From Saccharopolyspora indica (lineage in GTDB: Bacteria; Actinomycetota; Actinomycetes; Mycobacteriales; Pseudonocardiaceae), in contig NZ_JAQGLB010000005.1 in the NCBI RefSeq assembly GCF_027853965.1, forward strand, positions 62,001 to 126,000: DNA of 64,000 bases, read 5' to 3'. The notes under the pieces are model-generated. The model was not told where the DNA came from and searched no databases. It was given only the letters and a program-made list of their open reading frames with translations. A program made the position numbers and the translations under genes. Below are positions 16,113-25,461 of this stretch, in pieces. How positions within the stretch are numbered: position 1 is the first letter of the stretch; every line of letters starts with the position of its first letter.

Positions 16113-18622
16113 TCCGCACACTCATCATCGTTGGCCACGGGATGGTCGGCCACCGGCTCGTGGAGACGCTCCGGGAGCGCGACACCGCCGGTGCCTGGCG
16201 GATCATCGTGCTCGGCGAGGAGCCCCGACCGGCCTACGACCGGGTGGCGCTGTCGTCCTACCTGGACGGCAAGAGCGCCGAGGACCTGAGCCTGACCAGC
16301 CACGAGCTGCTGGAGGACCCGCTGGTCGACCTGCGGCTGAGCACCGCGGTGACCGGCGTCGACCGGGCCGCCCGCACGGTGTCCACATCGGACGGATCGG
16401 TGCTGGGTTACGACGCGCTGGTGCTGGCCACCGGCTCGCGGCCGTTCGTGCCGCCGGTGCCCGGTCACGACCTCGACGGCTGCTTCGTCTACCGCACCAT
16501 CGAAGACCTCGACGCCATCCGCGCCGCCGCGGTGGAGGGCGAGAACGGCGTGGTGATCGGCGGTGGCCTGCTCGGGCTGGAGGCGGCCAACGCGCTGCGG
16601 CTGCTGGGGATGCGCCCGCACGTCGTGGAGATGGCGCCGCGGTTGATGCCGCTGCAGGTCGACGAGGGCGGTGGCCAGGTCCTCGGCCGCCTGGTCGGCG
16701 ACCTCGGGCTGGCGGTGCACTGCGGGGCCGCGACCAAGTCCGTCGACGGCGACGGCCGGGTCCGCGGTGTCTCGCTGGCCGACGGCACGGTGATCGACAC
16801 CGGGCTCGTGGTGTTCTCCGCCGGAGTCCGGCCGCGCGACGAGCTGGCCGAGGTCGCCGGGCTGGACCGCGCCGAGCGCGGTGGGATCCTGGTCGACGAG
16901 TTCTGCCGCACCAGCGACGACAACATCTGGGCCATCGGCGAGTGCGCCGCGGTGCAGGGCCGCTGCTACGGGCTGGTCGCACCCGGCTACGGCATGGCCG
17001 AAGGGGTCGCCGAGCAGCTGCTCGAGCGGGGCGGCGGTGCCTTCCCCGGCGCGGACCTGTCCACCAAGCTCAAGCTGCTCGGCGTCGACGTCGCCAGCTT
17101 CGGCGACGCGCACGGCCGGACCGAGGGCGCGCTGGAGGTCGTCTACGCCAACAACGCGGCGGGCACCTACGCCAAGCTGGTGCTCAGCGACGACGCGCGG
17201 GTGCTGCTCGGCGGAGTTCTCGTCGGCGATGCCAGCGCGTACACGGTGCTGCGACCGCTGGTGGACCGCGAGCTGCCCGCGCCGCCCGAGCAGTTGCTGC
17301 TGCCCGCCGGGTCCGGTGTGGACGCGGGCGCGCTGCCCGCCGACGCCACGGTGTGCTCCTGCAACAACGTGACCAAGCAGGACATCACCTCGGCCATCGC
17401 CGAGCAGGGGCTCACCGACGTGCCGGGGATCAAGGCCTGCACGAAGGCGGGCACCAGCTGCGGTTCGTGCGTGCCGATGCTGAAGAACCTGCTCGGCGAG
17501 TGCGGGGTGGTCACCTCCAAGGCGCTGTGCGAGCACTTCCCGCAGTCGCGCAGCGAGCTGTTCGAGATCGTCCGGGCCACCGGGATCGGCTCGTTCTCCG
17601 AGCTGATCGGCAGGCACGGCAGCGGGCGCGGGTGCGACATCTGCAAGCCCGCCGTCGCCTCCATCCTGGCCAGCCTCGGCCACGGGCACATCCTCGACGG
17701 CGAGCAGGCCGGGCTGCAGGACACCAACGACCGGTTCCTGGCCAACCTGCAGCGCAACGGCACCTACTCGGTGGTGCCCCGGGTGCCCGGCGGGGAGATC
17801 ACCCCGGACAAGCTGATCGTGCTGGGCGAGGTGGCCCGCGAGTTCGGGCTGTACACCAAGATCACCGGCGGGCAGCGCATCGACCTGTTCGGCGCGCGGG
17901 TGGAGCAGCTGCCGCTGATCTGGCGGCGGCTGGTCGACGCCGGGTTCGAATCCGGGCACGCCTACGGCAAGGCGCTGCGCACCGTGAAGTCCTGCGTCGG
18001 CAACGACTGGTGCCGCTACGGCGTGCAGGACTCGGTGAGCATGGCCATCCGGCTGGAGCTGCGCTACCGGGGCCTGCGGGCGCCGCACAAGATCAAGGCC
18101 GGGGTGTCCGGGTGCGCCCGCGAGTGCGCCGAGGCGCGCGGCAAGGACTTCGGCGTGATCGCCACCGACAAGGGCTGGAACCTCTACGTCGGCGGCAACG
18201 GCGGCTTCACCCCGCGGCACGCCGAACTGCTGGCCGCCGACCTCGACGACGACCAGCTGATCCGGCTCGTCGACCGGTTCCTGATGTTCTACGTGCGCAC
18301 CGCCGACCGGCTGCAGCGCACCTCGGCCTGGCTGGAGTCGCTGGAGGGCGGGCTGGAGCACCTGCGCGAGGTCGTCGTCGAGGACTCGCTGGGCATCGCC
18401 GCGGAGCTGGAGGCGGCCATGCACCAGCACGTCGACAACTACTCCGACGAGTGGGCCGGGGTGCTGGCCGATCCGGCCAAGCTGGCCCGCTTCGTCTCCT
18501 TCGTCAACGCCCCGGAGGCGCCGGACCCGACCATCCGCTTCGTGCGGGAGCGCGGTCAGATCCGGCCCGGTCCGGTGGCGCTGCCGATGCCCGCCGTCGC
18601 AACCCAGGAGGTGTCCGGATGA
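16109..18622 (+). CDS. nirB: nitrite reductase [NAD(P)H] large subunit
   Basis: An 837-residue assimilatory nitrite reductase. FAD-binding GHGMVG is near residue 8, a second FAD motif is IWAIGECA, and a BFD-type [2Fe-2S] site uses C416, C418, C451 and C454. The siroheme/[4Fe-4S] centre follows the classical spacing C629-x5-C635-x33-C669-x3-C673. It reduces nitrite to ammonium with six electrons. GTG start, with GGAGAGG upstream. The stop overlaps nirD (ATGA). All cofactor ligands expected of a working enzyme are present. Confidence 0.96.
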   Translation: MIRTLIIVGHGMVGHRLVETLRERDTAGAWRIIVLGEEPRPAYDRVALSSYLDGKSAEDLSLTSHELLEDPLVDLRLSTAVTGVDRAARTVSTSDGSVLGYDALVLATGSRPFVPPVPGHDLDGCFVYRTIEDLDAIRAAAVEGENGVVIGGGLLGLEAANALRLLGMRPHVVEMAPRLMPLQVDEGGGQVLGRLVGDLGLAVHCGAATKSVDGDGRVRGVSLADGTVIDTGLVVFSAGVRPRDELAEVAGLDRAERGGILVDEFCRTSDDNIWAIGECAAVQGRCYGLVAPGYGMAEGVAEQLLERGGGAFPGADLSTKLKLLGVDVASFGDAHGRTEGALEVVYANNAAGTYAKLVLSDDARVLLGGVLVGDASAYTVLRPLVDRELPAPPEQLLLPAGSGVDAGALPADATVCSCNNVTKQDITSAIAEQGLTDVPGIKACTKAGTSCGSCVPMLKNLLGECGVVTSKALCEHFPQSRSELFEIVRATGIGSFSELIGRHGSGRGCDICKPAVASILASLGHGHILDGEQAGLQDTNDRFLANLQRNGTYSVVPRVPGGEITPDKLIVLGEVAREFGLYTKITGGQRIDLFGARVEQLPLIWRRLVDAGFESGHAYGKALRTVKSCVGNDWCRYGVQDSVSMAIRLELRYRGLRAPHKIKAGVSGCARECAEARGKDFGVIATDKGWNLYVGGNGGFTPRHAELLAADLDDDQLIRLVDRFLMFYVRTADRLQRTSAWLESLEGGLEHLREVVVEDSLGIAAELEAAMHQHVDNYSDEWAGVLADPAKLARFVSFVNAPEAPDPTIRFVRERGQIRPGPVALPMPAVATQEVSG

Positions 18623-18942
18623 ACTGGCAACGGATCTGCGAACTCGACCTGCTGCCGCCCGAGTGCGGGGTGCCCGCGCTGGTCCACGACCGGTCGGTGG
18701 CGGTGTTCCGCACGCGCGACGACGAGCTGTTCGCGGTCGGCAACGTCGACCCGTTCTGCGGGGCCGGGGTGATCAGCCGCGGCATCGTCGGTGATCGCGG
18801 CGGTGAGCCCACGGTCGCCTCGCCGATGCTCAAGCAGGTGTTCTCGCTGCGCACCGGGCAGTGCCTGGACGACCCGGCGGCGCGGCTGCCGGTCTACCCG
18901 GTCCGGCGCCGGGCCGACGTGGTGGAGGTCGCGCTTCCTTGA
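18619..18942 (+). CDS. nirD: nitrite reductase small subunit
   Basis: A 107-residue Rieske-fold subunit. As in other NirD proteins, the Rieske Cys/His iron ligands are absent, so it is structural or regulatory for NirB rather than a redox carrier. The visible conserved parts are RDDELFAVGNVDPF and a region near VASPMLKQVFSLRTGQ. The ATG overlaps the nirB stop by 4 nt and AGGAGG lies at 18606-18611. Its own stop overlaps the TTG start of the following regulator gene. Confidence 0.93.
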   Translation: MNWQRICELDLLPPECGVPALVHDRSVAVFRTRDDELFAVGNVDPFCGAGVISRGIVGDRGGEPTVASPMLKQVFSLRTGQCLDDPAARLPVYPVRRRADVVEVALP

Positions 18943-20060
18943 CCGACGAACTCGCTGGCTACACCGTCGCGGTGACCGCGGCGCGACGGGCCGACGAGCT
19001 CGGGTCGCTGCTGGCCAGCCGCGGCGCGCGGGTCCTGCACGGCCCGGCGCTGCGGTTCCTCCCGCTGGCCGACGACACCGAGCTGCGGCGGGTCAGCCGG
19101 AGCTGCCTGGACGCGCCGCCCGACGTGGTGGTGGCCACCACCGGCATCGGCTTCCGCGGCTGGATCGAGGCGGCCGACGGGTGGGGCATCGGCGCGGAGC
19201 TGCTCTCGGCGCTGCGCCCGGCGCAGCTGCTGGCACGCGGTCCGAAAGCGCGCGGGGCGGTGCACGCCGCCGGGCTGCCCGATCCGTGGTCGCCGGTCTC
19301 GGAGTCCTCCGCCGAACTGCTGGCGCACCTGCTCGAGCAGGACCTGGCCGGGGTCCGGATCGCGGTGCAGCTGCACGGGCAGCCGCTGCCGGACTTCGTG
19401 GACGCGCTGCGCTGCGCCGGGGCTGAGGTCGTCGAGATCCCGGTCTACCGCTGGACCGCGCCCGCCGACATCGGCGCCGTGGAGAACCTGCTGCGATCGG
19501 TGTGCGCGCTGGAGGTCGACGCGGTGACCTTCACCAGCGCGCCCGCCGCGGCCGGCCTGCTCTCGCTGGCCGCCGAGCGCCGCTGCCGGGACGACCTGCT
19601 CGCGGCCTTGCGCGGTCCGGTGCTGGTCGCCTGCGTCGGTCCGGTGGCGCACGCGCCGCTGGCCGACCACGACGTGCCCGCGGTGATCCCCCAGCGGTTC
19701 CGCCTCGGCGCGCTGGTGCGTTCGCTGTGCGATGCGCTGCCGGACCGGGCACCGACGCTGCCCGTGGGCGGCCGGGAGCTGCAGGTGCGGGGGCACGCCG
19801 CGGTGGTGGACGGGGTGGTCAGACCGCTGTCCCCGCAGGGTCGGGCGCTGCTGGGCTTGCTGGCCGAGCGGCCGGGGCGGGTGGTGTCGCGGCGGGAGCT
19901 CGCCGAGGCGCTGCGCGGTGACGGGGGCTCGGCCGACGAGCACGCCGTGGAGCAAGCAGTGGCCCGCCTGCGGGCGGCGCTGGGATCTTCCGAGCTGGTG
20001 CAGACCGTGATCAAGCGGGGGTACCGGCTCCCGCTGGAACCGATGGGGGACCGACCGTGA
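18939..20060 (+). CDS. nnaR: HemD-like domain / winged-helix regulator, NnaR-type
   Basis: A 373-residue two-domain protein. The first ~265 residues resemble uroporphyrinogen-III synthase (GYTVAVTAARRADELGSLL, SSAELLAHL, VTFTSAPAA). Residues from about 280 to 368 form an OmpR-type winged helix (LSPQGRALLGLLAERPGRVV, with RGYRLPL at the end). This is the architecture of NnaR, a nitrate/nitrite assimilation activator described in Mycobacterium smegmatis that works together with GlnR. Location inside the nirBD operon supports that role over a pure haem-pathway enzyme. Start is TTG at 18939, overlapping the nirD stop by 4 nt, with GGAGG upstream. Confidence 0.85.
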   Translation: MTDELAGYTVAVTAARRADELGSLLASRGARVLHGPALRFLPLADDTELRRVSRSCLDAPPDVVVATTGIGFRGWIEAADGWGIGAELLSALRPAQLLARGPKARGAVHAAGLPDPWSPVSESSAELLAHLLEQDLAGVRIAVQLHGQPLPDFVDALRCAGAEVVEIPVYRWTAPADIGAVENLLRSVCALEVDAVTFTSAPAAAGLLSLAAERRCRDDLLAALRGPVLVACVGPVAHAPLADHDVPAVIPQRFRLGALVRSLCDALPDRAPTLPVGGRELQVRGHAAVVDGVVRPLSPQGRALLGLLAERPGRVVSRRELAEALRGDGGSADEHAVEQAVARLRAALGSSELVQTVIKRGYRLPLEPMGDRP

Positions 20061-20725
20061 ACCCTCCGCTGCTGCTGGTCGCGCACGGCACCCGCGATCC
20101 GGGCGGGCCCCGGGTGATCGAGCGCCTGGCCGCCGCAGCGGCCGAGCACCTGGACGTACCGGTGCACGTCGGGTACGTCGACGTCATCGGACCGACCGTG
20201 GTCGAGGCGCTCGACGGCATCACCGGCCCGGTGGTCGCGCTGCCCGCGTTCCTGGCCGCCGGCTACCACGTGCGCACCGATCTGCCGGAGCAGATCGCCG
20301 CCAGCGGGCGAGCGGACGTGGCCGTCGGCACGGCGCTGGGGCCGTCCCCGGAACTCGCCGAGGTGATGCGGGAGCGGTTGGTCGCGGCCGGGTGGCGGCC
20401 CGGCAGGCGGATCGCGTTCTCCGCCGCCGGGTCCTCCGACGCGAGGGCGCTGGACGACGTGCGCGCGGCGGCGCGGCTGCTGGGCCGCCGCTGCGGGCAG
20501 TGGTTGACCCCGAGCTTCGTCACCACCGCCGCCCCGGCCACCGCCGAGGTCTGCGGTCCCGGTGACTTCATCGCGCCGTACCTGCTGGCCCCGGGGCTGT
20601 TCCACCGGCGGCTGGCGGAGCTGCCGGTGGCCGGTGTCGCCGAACCGATCGGCGATCACCCGGCCGTGGTGGAGCTCGTCGCGCGCCGCTACCGGCAGGC
20701 CCGGCGCGCGGTGCCCGCTGCCTGA
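20057..20725 (+). CDS. sirohydrochlorin chelatase (CbiX/SirB-like)
   Basis: A 222-residue CbiX-type chelatase with the N-terminal LLVAHGTRDPGG motif (metal-binding histidine H10) and a second chelatase-like half. It would insert Fe2+ into sirohydrochlorin to give sirohaem, the cofactor NirB requires; cobalt insertion for B12 is the alternative reading, less likely in this setting. GTG start overlapping the regulator stop (GTGA). Last gene of the nitrate operon. The uroporphyrinogen methyltransferase and precorrin dehydrogenase steps are not encoded in the window. Confidence 0.88.
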   Translation: MNPPLLLVAHGTRDPGGPRVIERLAAAAAEHLDVPVHVGYVDVIGPTVVEALDGITGPVVALPAFLAAGYHVRTDLPEQIAASGRADVAVGTALGPSPELAEVMRERLVAAGWRPGRRIAFSAAGSSDARALDDVRAAARLLGRRCGQWLTPSFVTTAAPATAEVCGPGDFIAPYLLAPGLFHRRLAELPVAGVAEPIGDHPAVVELVARRYRQARRAVPAA

Positions 20726-20788
20726 AAACCCGGCCGGTGGGGTACTCCGACTGCTACGACATCACGTCCGGTCGAGGGGGTTGTCCAG

Positions 20789-21115
20789 ATGTCCAGCACG
20801 ACGAGTTCCAGCACCGCGCACCGCACCCGTCGGCAACCCGCGAGCAAGAGCCGCCACCAAGCTCCGGGGATCCCGGTGCCCTACGTGACGGCGGAGCTGC
20901 ACACCGCCCGGATCCCGCTGCCCGGTGGCGAGAACGTCGCTTCCGCCGTCGACACCGTGCGCCACCAGCTGCCCTCCCGCGACCAGCTGCTGTTCTACGG
21001 CGGGCTGACCGCGGCGGCGGCGTTCAGCGTCATCGAATGGCCGGTCGCGGCGGCGATCGGCATCGGCAACGCGCTCGTCCAGCGCAGCGTGCACAAGGAG
21101 GCCGGCGAGGACTGA
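20789..21115 (+). CDS. small conserved-looking protein preceding a P-type ATPase
   Basis: A 108-residue protein of unknown function. The first ~30 residues are Ser/Thr/Arg/His-rich and disordered; a central part ends in one hydrophobic segment (LLFYGGLTAAAAFSVIEW onward) followed by AAAIGIGNALVQRS. ATG preceded by GAGGGGG at 20774-20780. It ends 7 nt before the large P-type ATPase, so the two are certainly cotranscribed, and a role as a small partner or regulator of that pump is a reasonable inference. I cannot assign a named family. Confidence 0.72.
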   Translation: MSSTTSSSTAHRTRRQPASKSRHQAPGIPVPYVTAELHTARIPLPGGENVASAVDTVRHQLPSRDQLLFYGGLTAAAAFSVIEWPVAAAIGIGNALVQRSVHKEAGED

Positions 21116-21122
21116 GCACCAG

Positions 21123-24100
21123 ATGCCACTGGGCCGGTTGCTCGCCAAAGCAGCCGAGGTCGCCGCACCCGTGCTGCACGCGGCCCGCACCAGAGCGGCC
21201 GCTCCCGCCGGTCGCCGGGTGTGGGCCGGTCGCCGCCGCAGCCACCTGGAGGTCCGCGGCCTGCACGAACCCGGCTCCGAGGCCACCGCGCGCGCAGTCG
21301 AAGCCCGGGTCGCGGCCGTCGACGGCGTGCACCGCGCCGAGATCAACGGCGTGCTCGGGCGCGTGGTCGTCGAGCACGATCCGGGCGTGGACATCGCGGC
21401 GCTGTCCCGGGTGATCTCCGACGCCGAGGGCGAGCACGGCCTGGACGACGCGGCGATGCCCCCGCGCAGCAGCGCCCACCCGGCCAACGCCGAACCGGTG
21501 CTCCGCGATGCGGCGGCGCTGGTCATCAGCCTGGCCGGGCTCGGCTACGCCACCGCGGCCGCGCTGCTGCCGGTGCGGGTGGTGCCGCCGCTGCTGCCCG
21601 CCGTGGTGTCGCTGGTCGATTCCGTGCCGTGGATGCGCCGCGAGCTGGAGCGCAAGCTCGGCCGCGCACCGGCGGACAGCCTGCTCGTGCTCGGTGGCGC
21701 GGTCTCGCACGGGTTGTCGCGGAGTCCGCTCGGCGTGTTCACGCACCTGTGCGGCCGGTTCTGCGCCTCGCGCGAGATGCTCGCCCGGCAGCAGGCCTGG
21801 GCCGAGTGGGAGCGGAGTTCGGTGCACCGCTGCGATCCGGTGGCCGTCGAGCCGCGACCGCAACCGGTTCCGGACGGCCCGGTCGAGCGGGTCGCCGGTG
21901 TCTCCGGCACGGCGGCGCTGGCCGCTTGCGGCACCGTGCTCGCCGCCTCGCGCAACCCGCAGCGCGCGCTGGCCATGCTGGTGGCCGGAACGCCGCGACC
22001 GGCCAAAGCCGGGCGCGAAGCCTTCGCCGCGCAGCTCACCACCGCGGTCTCGGCGCGCGGCGGGCTCGTCCTGGAACCCGATGCGCTGCGCAGGCTCGAC
22101 CGCGTCGACACCGTCGTGTTCGACGCCCCGGTGCTGCTGACCGGCCGCCGCGCGGTGGACTCCGTGGTGCCGGTGGATCCGCAGGCCGACGCCGCGGAGC
22201 TGTTCGTCCTGGCCAGCCGGCTCGTCGATCCGCGGGACCCGGCGGCGGAGAAGGTCCTCGGCGACTGGTCGACCGGGCCGGGCGGGGTGTTGCGGCACCG
22301 CGGCGACGTCGTCGCGCGGGTCGACGTCGTCGACGAGCTCGATCCGCTGGCCGAAGCGCTGGTCGAGGCGGCCCGCGCGAACGGTGCGGCGGTGGTGGCC
22401 GGCGACGGGCTGGACCGCAGGCTCCCGCTGGACCGGGTGGTGCCGGGCGGGAACCGGCTGGCTCGCTCGGTGCGGCGCCTGCAGGCCGAGGGCGCGGTGG
22501 TCGCCGTGGTCTCCGCCCGCGCGGACGCCGCGCTGGCCGCCGCGGACGTCGGCATCGGACTGTCCACACCGGACCGGACGCCGTGGGGTGCCGATGTCCT
22601 GTGCCCGCGGGCCGATGTCGTCCACGTGCTGCTGTCCGCGGCGGAGAACGCGCGCACCGCCAGCCGCAACGCGGTGCTGCTCTCGGTCGGCGGTTCCTGC
22701 CTGGGAACGCTCTTCGCCACGTTCGGCCCAGCTCTCGGGGCTCCGGCGCGCGCGTCGATGCCGATGCAGGCGGCGACTCTGACCGCGCTGTTCACCGGCA
22801 CCTGGGCCGGGGTGCGCGCGGCCGACCGCGCTCCCCCGGTCCCGCAGGAGCGCACGCCTTGGCACGCCATGCCGCCGGACGCAGCACTGTCCACACTGGC
22901 CAGTTCGGAGCGGGGGCTGACCGAGTCCATCGCGGCTTCCCGGCGCCAGCACCGCGATCGCGGCCGGGCCCGGCCCGGCATCGCCCGGTCGACCGCGGCG
23001 GGCCTGATCACCCCGATCACGCCGGTGCTCGGTGCCGGTGCGGTCGTCTCCGCCGGATTGGGCTCGGTGGTCGACGCGGCGCTGATCGTCGGCGTGCTGC
23101 TGGCCAGCGCGCTGGTCGACGGCGTCCAGCGGGTGGCCACCGACCGGGAGCTGACCCGGCTGCTCGACGCCGGGCAGGTGCCCGCGCGGCGCAGGCGCGA
23201 AGGCACCGTCGAGCTGGTCCCGGCCGATCAGCTGGTGCCCGGCGACGTCGTCGAGCTGCGCGCCGGCGACGGGGTGCCCGCCGACTGCCGGCTGCTGTCC
23301 GCCGACGGCCTGGAGATCGACGAGTCCAGCATGACCGGCGAGTCCCAGCTGGTCGCCAAGGACGTCGCGGCCACCACCGCGGCCGAGGTCGCCGACCGCA
23401 CCTGCATGGTCTACCGGGGCACCGCCGTCGCGAGCGGGACCGGCACCGCCGTGGTCGTGGCGGTCGGCACGAGCACCGAGCTCGGGCGCACCGCGCGGAC
23501 CAGCGCGCCGGAGACCGGCAACGGCGTCGAAGCACGGCTGGGCGAGCTCACCAAGAAGCTCCTGCCGGTCTCCATCGGCGCGGGCGGCGTGCTGTTCGCC
23601 GCAGATCTGCTGCGCGGCGTGCCGCTGGGCCGCACCGTCGCGCGTTCCGTGGGGCTGGCCGTGGCCGCCGTCCCCGAAGGCGTTCCGTTCGTCGCCACGC
23701 TCGCCGAGCTCGCCGCCGCCCGCCGCCTGGCCGGGCGCGGTGTGCTCGTGCGCAGCCCCGCCACGATCGAGGCGCTGGGCCGGGTCGATGCGCTGTGCTT
23801 CGACAAGACCGGCACCCTCACCCAGGGCCGGATCGCGCTCGGCCAGGTCTCCGACGGCCGCACCGCTCAGCCCACCTCGCACCTCGACGAGCGGCACCGG
23901 GAGGTCGTGGCCGCGGGCGTGCGGGCCACGCCCCGGCAGAGCGACGAGCACCCGCTCCCCCACCTGACCGACCGGGCCGTGCTCGACGGCGCCCGCGCCG
24001 CAGGTGTCACGGCGGAGGAGACCGTGCTGGCGGAGCTGCCTTTCGAGCCGTCGCGAGGCTTCCACGCGGTGCGCGTCGACGGCCTGCTCTCGGTCAAGGG

Positions 24101-25352
24101 CGCCCCGGAAGTCGTGCTCGACCGGTGCACCCGCTGGCGGCACAGCGAGGCGTTCGACGCCGCAGCCCGGGCAGCGGTCGAGCGCGAGATCGAGCGGCTG
24201 GCCACGGCCGGCTACCGGCTGCTCGCGGTCGCCGAGCGGGCCGCCACCGCCGCCACCGGGCTCACCGAGTCCGATGTGGACGACCTGGAGTTCATCGGCC
24301 TGCTGGGGCTGGCCGACCCGGTGCACCCGGCCGCCGCCGAAGCGGTCGCGCAGCTGAGCAGCGCGGGCGTGGACGTGATCATGATCACCGGCGATCACCC
24401 CAGCACCGCCGAGGCCATCGCCGCCGAACTCGGCGTGCTCGGCGGCAAGCGGGTGCTCACCGGCGCCGAGCTGGACCGGCTCGACGACGAGCAGCTGACC
24501 GGCGAGCTGCCGGGGATCGCGGTGTTCGCCAGGGTCAGCCCGGCGCAGAAGGCCCGCATCGTGAGCCGGTTGCGGGCCGGCGGCCGGGTGGTGGCGATGA
24601 CCGGCGACGGCGCCAACGACGTCCCGGCGATCAACCTGGCGCAGGTGGGCATCGCGTTCGGATCCCGGGCCACCCCGGCCGCGCGCGAGGCCGCCGACCT
24701 GGTCGTCGCCGAGGACCGCATCGAGACGCTGACCGACGGCATCGTGGAGGGCCGCGGGATGTGGACGTCGGTGCGCGACGCGCTGGCGATCCTGCTGGGC
24801 GGCAACCTCGGCGAGATCGGCTACGCGCTGGGCACCGGGCTGCTCAGCCCCGCGGCCGGGCTCAACGCCCGCCAGCTGCTGGTGGTCAACCTGCTCACCG
24901 ACGTCCTGCCCGCCATCGCGATCGCGGTCCGCCCGCCGCCGCACGCCACCCCGGAGAAGCTGCTGGCCGAAGGCCCCGAGGCCTCGCTCGGCTCGGCGTT
25001 GGCGCACGACGTCTACGCCCGCGCCGCGGCCACGGCCGGTGCGGCCGGGCTCGCGTGGCTGCTCGCCCGGCCGATGTCCACGGCCGCGCAAGCGCGCACC
25101 ACCGGCCTGGTCGCGCTGGTCTCCGCGCAGCTGGCGCAGACCCTGGCGGTGCGGGGTCGCACGCCGCTGGTCCTCGCCGCGGGAGCGGGTTCGCTGGTGC
25201 TGCTCGTCGCCGTCGTGCAGCTGCCCGGCATCAGCCGGTTCTTCGGCAGCAGCCCGCTGCTCCCGCACCAGTGGGCCATCGCGGCAGGCACGTCGATCGC
25301 CGCGGCACTGGCGGTGCTGATGTGGCAGAAGTGGCCGCGAAACAGCACCTGA
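21123..25352 (+). CDS. giant P-type cation-transporting ATPase (CtpI-like) with degenerate N-terminal ATPase half
   Basis: 1409 residues, about twice the usual P-type ATPase length, as in mycobacterial CtpI. An HMA-like domain (about residues 35-110) is followed by a degenerate ATPase half. There the phosphorylation site reads VVFDAPVLLTG (D334), with hinge-like remnants (AAADVGIGLSTPDRTPWGAD). The C-terminal half is complete: TGES at 738-741, a PEGVP membrane motif, phosphorylation site D894 in CFDKTGTLT, and hinge TGDGAND at 1160-1166. PEGVP rather than CPC suggests a P2-like (Ca2+/Mg2+-type) pump rather than a heavy-metal pump, but the ion is unknown. Located in the cytoplasmic membrane; coupled to the small gene upstream. 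Confidence 0.88.
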   Translation: MPLGRLLAKAAEVAAPVLHAARTRAAAPAGRRVWAGRRRSHLEVRGLHEPGSEATARAVEARVAAVDGVHRAEINGVLGRVVVEHDPGVDIAALSRVISDAEGEHGLDDAAMPPRSSAHPANAEPVLRDAAALVISLAGLGYATAAALLPVRVVPPLLPAVVSLVDSVPWMRRELERKLGRAPADSLLVLGGAVSHGLSRSPLGVFTHLCGRFCASREMLARQQAWAEWERSSVHRCDPVAVEPRPQPVPDGPVERVAGVSGTAALAACGTVLAASRNPQRALAMLVAGTPRPAKAGREAFAAQLTTAVSARGGLVLEPDALRRLDRVDTVVFDAPVLLTGRRAVDSVVPVDPQADAAELFVLASRLVDPRDPAAEKVLGDWSTGPGGVLRHRGDVVARVDVVDELDPLAEALVEAARANGAAVVAGDGLDRRLPLDRVVPGGNRLARSVRRLQAEGAVVAVVSARADAALAAADVGIGLSTPDRTPWGADVLCPRADVVHVLLSAAENARTASRNAVLLSVGGSCLGTLFATFGPALGAPARASMPMQAATLTALFTGTWAGVRAADRAPPVPQERTPWHAMPPDAALSTLASSERGLTESIAASRRQHRDRGRARPGIARSTAAGLITPITPVLGAGAVVSAGLGSVVDAALIVGVLLASALVDGVQRVATDRELTRLLDAGQVPARRRREGTVELVPADQLVPGDVVELRAGDGVPADCRLLSADGLEIDESSMTGESQLVAKDVAATTAAEVADRTCMVYRGTAVASGTGTAVVVAVGTSTELGRTARTSAPETGNGVEARLGELTKKLLPVSIGAGGVLFAADLLRGVPLGRTVARSVGLAVAAVPEGVPFVATLAELAAARRLAGRGVLVRSPATIEALGRVDALCFDKTGTLTQGRIALGQVSDGRTAQPTSHLDERHREVVAAGVRATPRQSDEHPLPHLTDRAVLDGARAAGVTAEETVLAELPFEPSRGFHAVRVDGLLSVKGAPEVVLDRCTRWRHSEAFDAAARAAVEREIERLATAGYRLLAVAERAATAATGLTESDVDDLEFIGLLGLADPVHPAAAEAVAQLSSAGVDVIMITGDHPSTAEAIAAELGVLGGKRVLTGAELDRLDDEQLTGELPGIAVFARVSPAQKARIVSRLRAGGRVVAMTGDGANDVPAINLAQVGIAFGSRATPAAREAADLVVAEDRIETLTDGIVEGRGMWTSVRDALAILLGGNLGEIGYALGTGLLSPAAGLNARQLLVVNLLTDVLPAIAIAVRPPPHATPEKLLAEGPEASLGSALAHDVYARAAATAGAAGLAWLLARPMSTAAQARTTGLVALVSAQLAQTLAVRGRTPLVLAAGAGSLVLLVAVVQLPGISRFFGSSPLLPHQWAIAAGTSIAAALAVLMWQKWPRNST

Positions 25353-25461
25353 CCTGCACTGTTTCCAGTCGGTTCACCGATCCGACACCTCCGGCTGCAC
25401 CCCGGCTAACCCGGTCGGCGCACAGTCGGGCCGTACCGTCGCAGAGCACCCGGAGAGCCCG

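Noticed and set aside
17941-17960. tRNA T-loop-like GGTTCGAATCC
   Set aside because: It lies inside the conserved nirB coding frame and no acceptor stem or anticodon arm surrounds it.
21030-25268. 1412-codon open frame antisense to the P-type ATPase
   Set aside because: The same shadow effect of high third-position GC; no domain seen and the plus-strand protein is clearly real.
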